Translations under genes and position numbers: made by a program
Shown here: positions 1 through 6,717 of the stretch, one piece after another
Layout: every line of letters starts with the position of its first letter
Numbering within the stretch: the stretch's first letter is position 1
Source: Treponema sp. UBA3870
Lineage (GTDB): Bacteria; Spirochaetota; Spirochaetia; Treponematales; Treponemataceae
NCBI GenBank assembly: GCA_002392275.1
Contig: DGGQ01000007.1
Span: 1-12,595, forward strand
Length of the DNA stretch: 12,595 bases
Direction of reading: 5' to 3'
The notes under the pieces: model-generated
What the model saw: only the letters and a program-made list of their open reading frames with translations
Told to the model about the DNA's origin: nothing
The model's database searches: none

Positions 1-659
1 ACAATCTCCGCCTCACTTTTTCTGACATACACAGGACCGTCGTAGTCCGCCATCGGTGATGCGTTTTCTGAAATCATCTTTTCCGCAATCTCAAAGAGAG
101 AGTCCGCGCAGTCAGGGGTGGGGGAGACAAGCTTCATGTCGGGGCTTCCCGGAATCTGCGATGCCTGTTCAAAAAAATCCTTCGCTCCCGGTCCGCATAG
201 TGTGACGGAATCTTCTGCTGTGAAGAGCTTTAAAATCTCCTGTAGCGTTAGGTCAGAATCTTCCAGAATCTTTTTTCCACCGGAATAGAGCGCGCAGAAA
301 TACTCCTCCTCCTTTGCCGTTATGAGACTCAGGACCATGGATTTTTCTTCCCTTAGCGGCCATCTGTATGCGTCAAGCGAGGGGACTCCGTAGAGCGGTT
401 TTCCGTGCGAAAGTGTGAGGGCCTTCAGCGTGCTTAGTCCAAGCCTGAGTCCTGTGAAAGTTCCCGGACCAAGAGTCGAAACTGTGTAGTCAAGTTCGCC
501 AGCGTCCATCTCCATTTCGGACATTACATAGTCAACCGCCGGCAGAAGTTTTTCGGACTGCCTTGAGCCAATGTCCAGAACAAGTTTCACCGATTTTGAA
601 TCCCTTTTTGCCGCAACAGCGATTTTTGACACGGCGCAGTCTATTGCAAGCGCGTTCAT
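1..659 (-). CDS. tsaB: TsaB, tRNA threonylcarbamoyladenosine (t6A) biosynthesis subunit, 3' end missing
   Basis: The minus-strand frame is open from the ATG at 659 to the window edge, giving 219 codons without a stop. The product starts MNALAIDCAVSKIAVA and carries GPGTFTGLRLG at about residues 64-74, the glycine-rich signature of the TsaB ASKHA fold. It reaches a YVRKSEAE motif typical of the TsaB C-terminus, so only the last few residues are probably missing. TsaB is an inactive paralogue of TsaD. It is the scaffold that binds TsaD and TsaE in the cytoplasm to make t6A at position 37 of ANN-decoding tRNAs. The ATG shares one base with the tsaE stop (TGATG), which implies translational coupling, and a GGGAG lies about 10 nt upstream inside tsaE. 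The TsaB identity is secure; the true 3' end cannot be seen. Confidence 0.92.
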   Translation of the reverse strand, partial: MNALAIDCAVSKIAVAAKRDSKSVKLVLDIGSRQSEKLLPAVDYVMSEMEMDAGELDYTVSTLGPGTFTGLRLGLSTLKALTLSHGKPLYGVPSLDAYRWPLREEKSMVLSLITAKEEEYFCALYSGGKKILEDSDLTLQEILKLFTAEDSVTLCGPGAKDFFEQASQIPGSPDMKLVSPTPDCADSLFEIAEKMISENASPMADYDGPVYVRKSEAEI

Positions 660-1102
660 CAGTCTATGCTCCCGTTTTTCCAGTTCTCAATCCGTATTGT
701 TCGCTCACCGTCGCCGGATGGTGTTATGGTCATCCATATTGTCTTTGACGGAAGCTCCGATTTTACTTTTTCGCTCCACTCGATTATGCACACCCCGTCG
801 CCATAGAGCATGTCGTCCACGCCCAGGTTGATGAAATCCTCCGCGCCATCCAGCCTGTAAACGTCCATGTGGTAGAGCGGCATGTTTTTTCCATTGTACT
901 CGCTTATGAGGCAGAATGTGGGGCTTGTGATGCAGTCCTCAATGCCCAGAGACTTTGCTATTCCCTTTGTGATTGTGGTCTTTCCTGCGGCAAGGGTCCC
1001 TGTCATTGCGATTATGTCACCCGGCTTAAGGTGCTGGCCAATCTTTTCTCCAAGGGCTACAGTCTCCTCCGGGGTGCGTGTTCTGAATTCAAGGGCGGAC
1101 AT
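659..1102 (-). CDS. tsaE: TsaE, t6A biosynthesis ATPase
   Basis: This is a small P-loop ATPase of 147 aa, normal for the family. Counting from the ATG at 1102, the Walker A motif GTLAAGKT covers residues 35-42 and an SPTF switch-like motif lies at 60-63. The family motif YHMDVYRL is at 77-84 and the conserved EW pair at 108-109. TsaE binds the TsaB-TsaD heterodimer, and its ATP hydrolysis resets the complex during t6A synthesis. Two starts are possible. A GTG at 1108 overlaps the previous stop as GTGA. The ATG at 1102 has AGGTG about 5 nt upstream and begins MSALEFRTRTPEET, which fits the family better, so I chose the ATG. The gene lies between the 89-aa gene and tsaB with essentially no spacing and should be cotranscribed with both. 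Confidence 0.94.
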   Translation of the reverse strand: MSALEFRTRTPEETVALGEKIGQHLKPGDIIAMTGTLAAGKTTITKGIAKSLGIEDCITSPTFCLISEYNGKNMPLYHMDVYRLDGAEDFINLGVDDMLYGDGVCIIEWSEKVKSELPSKTIWMTITPSGDGERTIRIENWKNGSID

Positions 1103-1104
1103 AA

Positions 1105-1374
1105 TCACACCTGTGGAAGCGCGCCCTTTTTGTACAGGTCGTCGATGAATTCCCTTAGAGACTTTTTGACCGGCATCACTGGATAGTTCAGGCTCTGTGG
1201 GAGGGAATCTATTTCTATGTTCCTTTTTCCGAGCGGATTTACCTCTATGCTGAACCTCACAGGCACGGTGACTTTCTGGGAGAGTATGTCAAGGACAGCG
1301 TTTCCCCTGTATTTGTTGAAGTAGTAGATGTATCCTTCCTCTTTGGAAATTGAATTGATTTCTAAGACTTTCAT
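1105..1374 (-). CDS. Unknown 89-aa protein, first gene of the tsaE-tsaB operon
   Basis: I do not recognise a named family. The protein is soluble and mixed alpha/beta in appearance, with no signal peptide or membrane segment. The first two thirds alternate hydrophobic and charged residues as beta strands do (for example KVTVPVRFSIEV). The C-terminus, SLREFIDDLYKKGALP, looks helical. The stop overlaps or abuts the tsaE start (GTGA or TGATTATG), so the frame is maintained in an operon and the gene is very likely real. The only ATG near the 5' end is at 1374. AAGG stands just 1 nt before it, too close to act as a Shine-Dalgarno, and the predicted -10 box ends 7 bp upstream, so the message may be leaderless. 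Its placement next to tsaE/tsaB does not by itself show a role in t6A synthesis. Confidence 0.75.
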   Translation of the reverse strand: MKVLEINSISKEEGYIYYFNKYRGNAVLDILSQKVTVPVRFSIEVNPLGKRNIEIDSLPQSLNYPVMPVKKSLREFIDDLYKKGALPQV

Positions 1375-1381
1375 ACCTTAT

Positions 1382-1410
1382 AGGATAACCCAAATTTCGT
1401 AGAATTACAA
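1382..1410 (-). promoter_or_regulatory. Sigma70-like promoter of the 89-aa gene-tsaE-tsaB operon
   Basis: On the minus strand TTGTAA (1410-1405) is separated by 17 bp from TATCCT (1387-1382). Seven bases then remain before the ATG at 1374. A start at the usual distance from the -10 box would fall on or next to the A of the ATG, giving no room for a ribosome-binding site. The boxes match consensus only in part (4/6 each), but the spacing is ideal and the interval is otherwise empty. Confidence 0.5.
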
Positions 1411-1420
1411 CAGGACTTCT

Positions 1421-1449
1421 CTAAAAACTCATTTCCAGTGACTTTTTAG
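1421..1449 (-). terminator. AT-rich hairpin, possible terminator after the PilZ gene
   Basis: CTAAAAA (1421-1427) and TTTTTAG (1443-1449) are perfect complements. After one C/C mismatch the inner TCA/TGA also pair, leaving a 7-nt loop, for about 10 bp in total. It lies 22 bp beyond the PilZ stop and before the next promoter, where a terminator is expected. The T-run forms part of the stem and the stem has few G-C pairs, so termination may be partial. The symmetric shape could act in either direction. Confidence 0.42.
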
Positions 1450-1471
1450 ATGTTGCCAACGAAAATTTAGT

Positions 1472-2575
1472 TTATTTCTCCTCCTTGGCCGTGGTGTACC
1501 CATAGACATGGGCGTGTATATGGTTTTTGACGGAAAGCTGTATGTCGGTGAACTTCACATGGTAGTCGGTGGAGCCGTCCTCCAGATTTTTTGTCGTGGA
1601 GATGATGATTCCGGTAAGCTCCATGTCCTTTTCCCCAAGCTGGAATTTTATCAAAAGGTAGCGTCCACCCATAATGTCCTTCCGTCCCGAAAGGCTGCAT
1701 CCCGCCGCGGAAATGTCGTGAATGGTCCCGTTGATGTTCTCTCCAAGCTCGGCATATCCCTTGGTTTTGTCGCCCTTTTTTGCCCGCATCTCAATCTCCG
1801 TGAAAATGCAGGGGGTGTTCAGGTCCATGCGTCTGTACTTTCTTCTTCTGATTGGCTCCAGCGTGCATGGGGATTTTATCACCAGAATGTATTTTCCGTC
1901 CAGAGCCTCCTCATAGCGGACAGCCCTTGTCTGCATGGAGTAGGCCGAGTTTCCTATTCCGACTGCCGTGAGAATGAATTTTGAATGGAGGAGCGGCTTC
2001 TGGTCGCTGTTGAAGAACATTTTTGGAATCTCCAGAAAGATGCCCTGCTGGGTGTTCTTTGTGATTACGAACGTCCAGTTGATTCCCTCCCTGTCCTTGT
2101 AGATAAGTTCCTGTCCTTCCGCAAGGCTTTCAGAAGAGCTGATGGCCGCGTTCTCTTCTCTCAGACGCTCCAGCTTGATTATGAGGCTGAAAAGTTCCGC
2201 AATCTGCTCGTCCCTTGCGCCCCTGGAAATCATTTCGCCGTGCTGCTTTTTCATAAGGGCCTCGATTGCCTCCGCGTCCATGTTAAGGAACACAATGTTC
2301 GGCGCCTTGTTCTTTTTGCAGATGTGCCAGAGAAGTCTTGCCTCTCCCTCGGTGAGGGATGCCTTTCTGTAAATCTGGTTGATGTTCTTTTTGGTTGTGA
2401 AATTTTTTTTGCGGGACTCAATGAATCTTGCTGATTTTCTCCACGCCACAATCCTTTTAATTATTAATGACAGGACTATGGCCACAACGGCAAGCGCAAT
2501 CAAAATCACTATGGTCCAGTAGAGTGTTGGATTCTGTTCTGCAAGTATAGGGGAGCCTGCCGCCTCGGATTTCAT
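1472..2575 (-). CDS. Membrane-anchored PilZ-domain protein, probable c-di-GMP receptor
   Basis: The product has 367 aa. A short N-terminus precedes one membrane helix at about residues 18-40, then a basic stretch (KRIVAWRKSAR) that should face the cytoplasm. A helical middle region ends with the charged segment LIIKLERLREENAA. A beta-rich segment at about 155-235 may correspond to the N-terminal barrel of YcgR-type proteins. The C-terminal PilZ domain starts near 243. Both c-di-GMP contact motifs are intact: RRRKYRR (243-249, RxxxR) and DISAAG (287-292, DxSxxG). c-di-GMP binding is therefore expected from family knowledge; a flagellar target is inferred from the flaG-fliD operon context. The start at 2575 has GAGGT 5 nt upstream, and the gene begins 21 bp after the previous stop. 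Confidence 0.9.
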   Translation of the reverse strand: MKSEAAGSPILAEQNPTLYWTIVILIALAVVAIVLSLIIKRIVAWRKSARFIESRKKNFTTKKNINQIYRKASLTEGEARLLWHICKKNKAPNIVFLNMDAEAIEALMKKQHGEMISRGARDEQIAELFSLIIKLERLREENAAISSSESLAEGQELIYKDREGINWTFVITKNTQQGIFLEIPKMFFNSDQKPLLHSKFILTAVGIGNSAYSMQTRAVRYEEALDGKYILVIKSPCTLEPIRRRKYRRMDLNTPCIFTEIEMRAKKGDKTKGYAELGENINGTIHDISAAGCSLSGRKDIMGGRYLLIKFQLGEKDMELTGIIISTTKNLEDGSTDYHVKFTDIQLSVKNHIHAHVYGYTTAKEEK

Positions 2576-2596
2576 AGCCTACCTCAGTGTTGTCCG

Positions 2597-3193
2597 CTAC
2601 TGGCAGCACTTGTCGAGCGACTCTATAATCTGCTGCAGCCTTGGATTGATTTCATATTCCGCAAGGTCCCCGACGGTAACGGTGTCCTTTTCCGAAAGAG
2701 CCTGCTCAAATTCCTTCAGTATAACTGAGAAGTCCTCGAAGAATGTGTTGAGGTCCTTTCCGTCCACCGTGATTTTTTCGTAAACATCCGGGAAAAGCGC
2801 GCTGAGTCTTGCGTTCCGGACAAAATTTGCCATCTCGTTCGCAAGGCTGTTGATTATGGAGAAAGCCTCTCCGTCCTTTCCGCTCTGAATCAGCACGGAG
2901 ATTTCGCCAAGCTTTTTGCTTAAATCGGTTAGGGACGCAATGTCGCCCCTGAATGACTCGATAATCTGTGGCTTTGAAATCACCGTGAGCTCTATGCTTG
3001 TGGACTCTTCCAGAGGTTTGTTCTGTATGGCATCAATCTCGTCAGCCGAAATTGATTTTCCGTCAAGGACTATGCCCGTTGTGGTTGCGTCCTCCTTTTC
3101 GATTGCTTCCTCAAAGGACTTCAAAAAATCCCCGACGGTTTTTTCGTCTTCCAGAGTAATATCTACCGGCGCGTCGTTAACCTTCAGCTGCAT
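2597..3193 (-). CDS. Unknown 198-aa protein directly after fliD; beta-grasp-like head, helical body
   Basis: I cannot assign a named family. Residues 1-74 read like a small ubiquitin-like beta-grasp unit: a strand (MQLKVNDAPVDITL), a helix (VGDFLKSFEEAIEK), then strands (TGIVLDGKSI and STSIELTVI). Residues 75-198 are acidic, amphipathic and almost wholly helical, ending CCQ. There is no signal peptide or membrane segment. In many bacteria the position after fliD holds fliS or fliT, export chaperones for flagellin and FliD, so a chaperone-like role is possible; it rests on position and helical character only. Translation looks coupled to fliD: the Shine-Dalgarno GAGGTGA overlaps the fliD stop (TGAGGTGATTCATG), leaving 8 bp between the two frames. 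Confidence 0.82.
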   Translation of the reverse strand: MQLKVNDAPVDITLEDEKTVGDFLKSFEEAIEKEDATTTGIVLDGKSISADEIDAIQNKPLEESTSIELTVISKPQIIESFRGDIASLTDLSKKLGEISVLIQSGKDGEAFSIINSLANEMANFVRNARLSALFPDVYEKITVDGKDLNTFFEDFSVILKEFEQALSEKDTVTVGDLAEYEINPRLQQIIESLDKCCQ

Positions 3194-3201
3194 GAATCAC
3201 C

Positions 3202-5274
3202 TCATTTCTTTCTGGTATTGTTCAGTGAGTCGGCCCAATTTGAGACTGTTGTCTGTTGCTTCTCCAAATTGTTCAAAGTGCTTTCCATATTGGAATACTT
3301 TCGCTTTAGCTCTGATTCTTTATCGTCAAGTTGGGACTGAAGTTTAGTAATCTTTGAATTTGACGAGTCTATCCGCGTTTTGAGGGCGTCGTTCTTGGTG
3401 GATATTATTCCACCGGTCTGTGTCCATGCGGAAAGCTGCTTGTCCATCAGGTAGCCAATGCCGCTGTCGATAATCAGGTCCCCGTCCGTGTCGAATCCGA
3501 AGAGGTCCTTTATCTGGTCAAGGTTGGATTCCAGCTGCGCGTCCAGTTTCTTTTCGTCAATCTCAAGGTATCCCCTCAACTGGGATGCGTTGTAGCCGGA
3601 ACTTCCGCCGCTCGCGTTGGTCGAGATTCCAATCTGGTTGAGCATTGTTATGTCGGAGTCGTAGCCGTAGTCATAGTTGTTGGACGTGATTCTCTGGAGC
3701 TGTGACTTTCCGTTGGTCAGGGTGAAGTCGCCTATGAACATTCCAAGCTTCTCCATCTCCTTTTCCTGCTCGTCGTCGCTGAGGTAGTCAAGCTCATGCA
3801 CAACCTCGGGTTTGCTCGTGGTGAGTATGTTAAGCTCCGCCATGACCTGGTTGTATTTTCCGACAAAAGTAATCAGTGCGTCCTTCGCGCTCTCCTTGTC
3901 GGGATTTATTGTTATGGTCGCGGTCTTTTCCGTCTTTTCGTGCAGATGCAGCGTCACGTCCGGGATGATGTCGTCAATGTCGTTTGATGGGCGCGTGATT
4001 GTGATTCCCTCGTACTTTACGATTGCGTCCGAAGCTGTGCCAATCGGATGGTTCGGAGTGAATCCGGTTCCCTTTTCCGAGTCGTAGGATTCTGGAACTG
4101 TCATGGCAATGGTCTTCCCCGTGTTGCTGTTGCGGATTATTATGCTGACCGCGTCCGGGTAGTCCTGAAGCGGAACCACGACCCTGGTTTTTCCGTCGGT
4201 GTATGAGATGTTTTCCTGAGGAAGCTCGGTTTCATTTCCGTCCGAGTTCTTTATGAACACATAACGCTTGTCCTCTACTGGAACAAGGGGAGTGGATGCC
4301 GGACCTCCTGTCTCAAGGGTGGTCTCGTTTTCCTCGTTGTAGACAGTCACGCCCCTGTACTCCACATAGCCCGGGTTGAGCATGTCGGGTGTGCTGAATC
4401 CAAAATTCAGTTCGTCGGTGATGTCGTCAACCGTCTCTGCCTTGAACGAGAACTCTATTTTTCCGTCGCCATAGTTTTTCGCGCTCTCCGGTATTGGAAT
4501 CTCTATTCCGTTCCGTGGCGGTATGGTGATTGTTTTTCCGTCTGTCTTTACGTCTTTTTTGGTGAGAGTGGGCATTCCGACCTGGTCCCCAAGATCCAGT
4601 GTGGATGGGGCGGTGTATTGGGAAAGGTCTGACGATAGCTTTTCCGATTCGGGTATGGTCTCCGTCACCATGTCGATTCTTTTTGCCAAATCAAGGGCCT
4701 TGTCCGCGAATATGAGCCTGTTCTCCTCGCCTGTTTTCAGTGATTCAATGAGGAGCGCCTTTTCCTTCGAGCTGATTCCGATTACGCTTGCCTTGATGAC
4801 ATTCGTTCCGCGCTTGTTTAGTGCCGTGACAAAATCTGAGAGCTTTCCGCCCTTCCAGTTGAACGAAACTGTCTTGTCGCCCACTGTGAATGTGTAGACT
4901 CCACGCTCAATCTGCATGTTGCGGTCTATGTTTCCGCTGAGAAATCTGTCCGCCGATGCTGGCTGCAAAACATCTATCTTGAATGAACCGTAGTCAGCGT
5001 TGCGGCTTGCGTCCGCCGTTATTGCAAACTCGTCCGATGAGCTTGTCATCTTGTTGCTGAAGGGGTTCTCAAATGAATATAGAGACTTGACGCTTTCCCT
5101 CAGGGAACTCATGCGCTGGTTTACATCACGCCACGCACTTTGCTGCGCTTCGTATTTCTCCAGCTGCGCCTGCTCCCTTTTGAGTGGAATGCGCTCAGTC
5201 TCCATAAGAGCTTCTACGAGGTCGTTAGTCTTGTACTTGTCCGTTACGCCAGGAATGCTGATACCGTCTGCCAT
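3202..5274 (-). CDS. fliD: FliD, flagellar filament cap protein
   Basis: The product has 690 aa. FliD forms the pentameric cap at the filament tip that folds incoming flagellin; in spirochaetes this happens in the periplasm. The N-terminus (ISIPGVTDKYKTNDLVEALM) and the following helix with KREQAQLEKYEAQQSAWRD match the FliD N-terminal coiled-coil region. The C-terminal part runs from DLFGFDTDGD through GIGYLMDKQL to a long heptad-rich helix with YSNMESTLNNLEKQQ, the FliD C-terminal signature. The central part (about 110-550) is beta-rich and much larger than in the roughly 450-500 aa enterobacterial proteins, consistent with long spirochaetal FliDs. GGGGA lies about 5 nt before the ATG. The gene follows flaG by 59 bp and overlaps the ribosome-binding site of the next gene, which places it in one operon. 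Confidence 0.96.
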   Translation of the reverse strand: MADGISIPGVTDKYKTNDLVEALMETERIPLKREQAQLEKYEAQQSAWRDVNQRMSSLRESVKSLYSFENPFSNKMTSSSDEFAITADASRNADYGSFKIDVLQPASADRFLSGNIDRNMQIERGVYTFTVGDKTVSFNWKGGKLSDFVTALNKRGTNVIKASVIGISSKEKALLIESLKTGEENRLIFADKALDLAKRIDMVTETIPESEKLSSDLSQYTAPSTLDLGDQVGMPTLTKKDVKTDGKTITIPPRNGIEIPIPESAKNYGDGKIEFSFKAETVDDITDELNFGFSTPDMLNPGYVEYRGVTVYNEENETTLETGGPASTPLVPVEDKRYVFIKNSDGNETELPQENISYTDGKTRVVVPLQDYPDAVSIIIRNSNTGKTIAMTVPESYDSEKGTGFTPNHPIGTASDAIVKYEGITITRPSNDIDDIIPDVTLHLHEKTEKTATITINPDKESAKDALITFVGKYNQVMAELNILTTSKPEVVHELDYLSDDEQEKEMEKLGMFIGDFTLTNGKSQLQRITSNNYDYGYDSDITMLNQIGISTNASGGSSGYNASQLRGYLEIDEKKLDAQLESNLDQIKDLFGFDTDGDLIIDSGIGYLMDKQLSAWTQTGGIISTKNDALKTRIDSSNSKITKLQSQLDDKESELKRKYSNMESTLNNLEKQQTTVSNWADSLNNTRKK

Positions 5275-5333
5275 TTTATCCCCGTCCCCTTGAAAATGGT
5301 AAAACTATGCCGCCATAAAGACAGCACAGCCAG

Positions 5334-5708
5334 TTATATTACATCGTCGAACAGCAGTCCTATTGTGTGCTTCATGTTGATTTGTATTTTCTGCAAATCT
5401 TCTGAAGGAATCTGTCGGATTACCCGGTTAGTGGACGGATCCACAACCTCGACGATGACTTTTCCAAGCTCATCGTTTACGCTGAACTTGACCGTGTGCC
5501 CGAGAAACATATCCGATAATTCCTGAAGCTGCTTTACAGTCTCATTTACGTCATGCAAATTAGCTTCAAGATAATCCGTTACTTCTGCAGCACCAGCTGG
5601 AGCCAATTCTTGTTGAACTTTAGCGACATTGGTGTTGAAGAAAGTGTTTTTGTGGCCATCCATTGCCATCGATCCAATTGAACTATTAATCGCGTTAATC
5701 GTGTTCAT
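5334..5708 (-). CDS. flaG: FlaG family flagellar protein
   Basis: From the ATG at 5708 the product has 124 aa. The C-terminal two thirds match FlaG: VKFSVNDELGKVIVEVVD, then RVIRQIPSEDLQKI, ending in a short helix. FlaG proteins are linked to filament length control and usually lie next to fliD, as here. The N-terminus is polar and disordered-looking. The frame is open further upstream to 5786, but that extension translates the GC-rich hairpin into low-complexity sequence. The ATG at 5708 has a strong AGGAGG 8 nt upstream, so it is the start used here. It is the first gene of the flaG-fliD-198 aa-PilZ unit. Confidence 0.88.
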   Translation of the reverse strand: MNTINAINSSIGSMAMDGHKNTFFNTNVAKVQQELAPAGAAEVTDYLEANLHDVNETVKQLQELSDMFLGHTVKFSVNDELGKVIVEVVDPSTNRVIRQIPSEDLQKIQINMKHTIGLLFDDVI

Positions 5709-5723
5709 GGAACTTTCCTCCTG

Positions 5724-5764
5724 AAAAAGAAAGAGGGGGGAAGGGGGCGCACCCCTCCTCACTC
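5724..5764 (-). terminator. GC-rich hairpin plus T-rich tract in the flaG leader
   Basis: On the minus strand GGGG (5755-5752) pairs with CCCC (5746-5743) across a 5-nt loop. The stem extends imperfectly outward through GAGTGAGGA and CTTCCCCCCTC. TTTCTTTTT (5732-5724) follows, just before the flaG Shine-Dalgarno. This is the layout of an intrinsic terminator. It could end the flagellin transcript and leave part of it to enter flaG-fliD. An extended -10-like TGGTATAAA (5775-5767) lies just upstream, so the hairpin might instead be an attenuator at the start of a separate flaG transcript. The lower stem has mismatches. Confidence 0.42.
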
Positions 5765-5773
5765 TTTTTATAC

Positions 5774-5836
5774 CATCGTTACTCAAAAGATGACATCCAG
5801 ATATCTCTTAAACAACGATGTGCATCAAAAGATGCA
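5774..5836 (-). repeat. Nested inverted repeats downstream of the left flagellin gene
   Basis: TGCATC (5821-5826) and GATGCA (5831-5836) form a perfect 6-bp hairpin with an AAAA loop, 32 bp past the flagellin stop. CATCGTT (5774-5780) and AACGATG (5814-5820) form a second 7-bp inverted repeat. The motif TCAAAAGATG occurs in both. On the minus strand the first hairpin is followed by ATCGTTGTTT, so it may be a weak terminator or a 3'-end stabiliser of the flagellin mRNA. Confidence 0.4.
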
Positions 5837-5868
5837 TTCAAACCACAATAAAATTGCAGTTTTCCAGA

Positions 5869-6717
5869 CTACTGAAGCAGGGCAAGCACGTTCTGTGACT
5901 GTGTGTTTGCCTGTGCCAACATCGCGGTGCTGGCCTGTGTGAGGATTGAGTTCTTTGTATACTCAACCATCGCGGAAGCCATGTCTGTGTCGCGGATGAC
6001 TGATTCAGCACTCTGAGTGTTTTCCGCAGCGATAGCGATTCCCTTTGATGCTGTCTCAAGGCGGTTCTGATATGCACCCAAATCTGCTCTCTGCTTGTTG
6101 ACGAGCTTGAGTGCGTTATCGATTGTGCCAATCGCTATGTTTGCGCTGTCCGGTGTAGAAATGCTGATCTGCTCGGAAGTTGCGCTCCTGAGTCCCAGAG
6201 CTTCAGCTGACATTGTTCCAACGAATGCACTTACGCGCTGATCCATGTTTGCACCAACGTGGAACTGCATGACCTGTCCGGAAATTGAATTCTCTGCAAA
6301 GCGGCCTGTAAGCATGTTCATTCCGTTGAACTGTGCCTGGCTTGCAATGCGGTCAACCTCTGCGACAAGCTGTGAAACCTCCACCTGAATCTGCATGCGG
6401 TCCTCTTCTGTGTAGATTCCGTTTGCAGACTGAACTGACAGCTCGCGGATTCTCTGCAAGATGTCTGTTGTCTCCTGCAGGTAGCCCTCAGTTGTCTGAA
6501 TGAAAGAGATTCCATTGTTGACATTTCTGTTGGCCTGGTTGAGTCCACGGATCTGGCTGCGCATCTTCTCAGATACGGCAAGTCCAGAAGCATCGTCGCC
6601 AGCTCTGTTAATTTTTTCACCAGAACTAAGTTTTTCAATGTTGCCCAGGAGAGCATTGTTGTTGATGCCCAGCTGTCTGTTTGCGAACATTGAACTCATG
6701 TTGTGATTGATAACCAT
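5869..6717 (-). CDS. flaB: FlaB-type flagellin, periplasmic flagellar filament core (left copy)
   Basis: The product has 282 aa, the usual short spirochaetal length (D0/D1 with no large exposed D2/D3). The N-terminus MVINHNMSSMFANRQLG, the block NRAGDDASGLAVSEKMRSQI and the motif LQRIRELSVQSANGIY are FlaB hallmarks. The C-terminal block RIRDTDM-like (VIRDTDMASAMVEYTK) and the end LAQANTQSQNVLALLQ complete the D0 domain. There is no signal peptide, as expected for a flagellin exported by the flagellar type III system. The centre (about 140-200) differs from the other copy and is 4 aa shorter overall. GGAGG lies 6 nt before the ATG. The 5' region contains several hairpins, and no sigma28 box was found for this copy. 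Confidence 0.97.
   Translation of the reverse strand: MVINHNMSSMFANRQLGINNNALLGNIEKLSSGEKINRAGDDASGLAVSEKMRSQIRGLNQANRNVNNGISFIQTTEGYLQETTDILQRIRELSVQSANGIYTEEDRMQIQVEVSQLVAEVDRIASQAQFNGMNMLTGRFAENSISGQVMQFHVGANMDQRVSAFVGTMSAEALGLRSATSEQISISTPDSANIAIGTIDNALKLVNKQRADLGAYQNRLETASKGIAIAAENTQSAESVIRDTDMASAMVEYTKNSILTQASTAMLAQANTQSQNVLALLQ

Noticed and set aside
869..1186. 105-codon plus-strand open frame opposite tsaE
   Set aside because: It is antisense to a gene with Walker A and other TsaE motifs, and has no ribosome-binding site or recognisable domain.
1985..2434. 149-codon plus-strand open frame
   Set aside because: It lies wholly inside the PilZ gene on the opposite strand, shows no family motif and has a Cys/Leu-rich antisense composition.
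5735..5747. G-runs as a phase-variable tract or G-quadruplex
   Set aside because: Runs of 5-6 G are short for slippage, and only two runs are present, too few for a four-tract quadruplex.
5709..5786. 26-residue N-terminal extension of FlaG
   Set aside because: It translates the GC-rich hairpin and pyrimidine tract; the ATG at 5708 has a strong AGGAGG.
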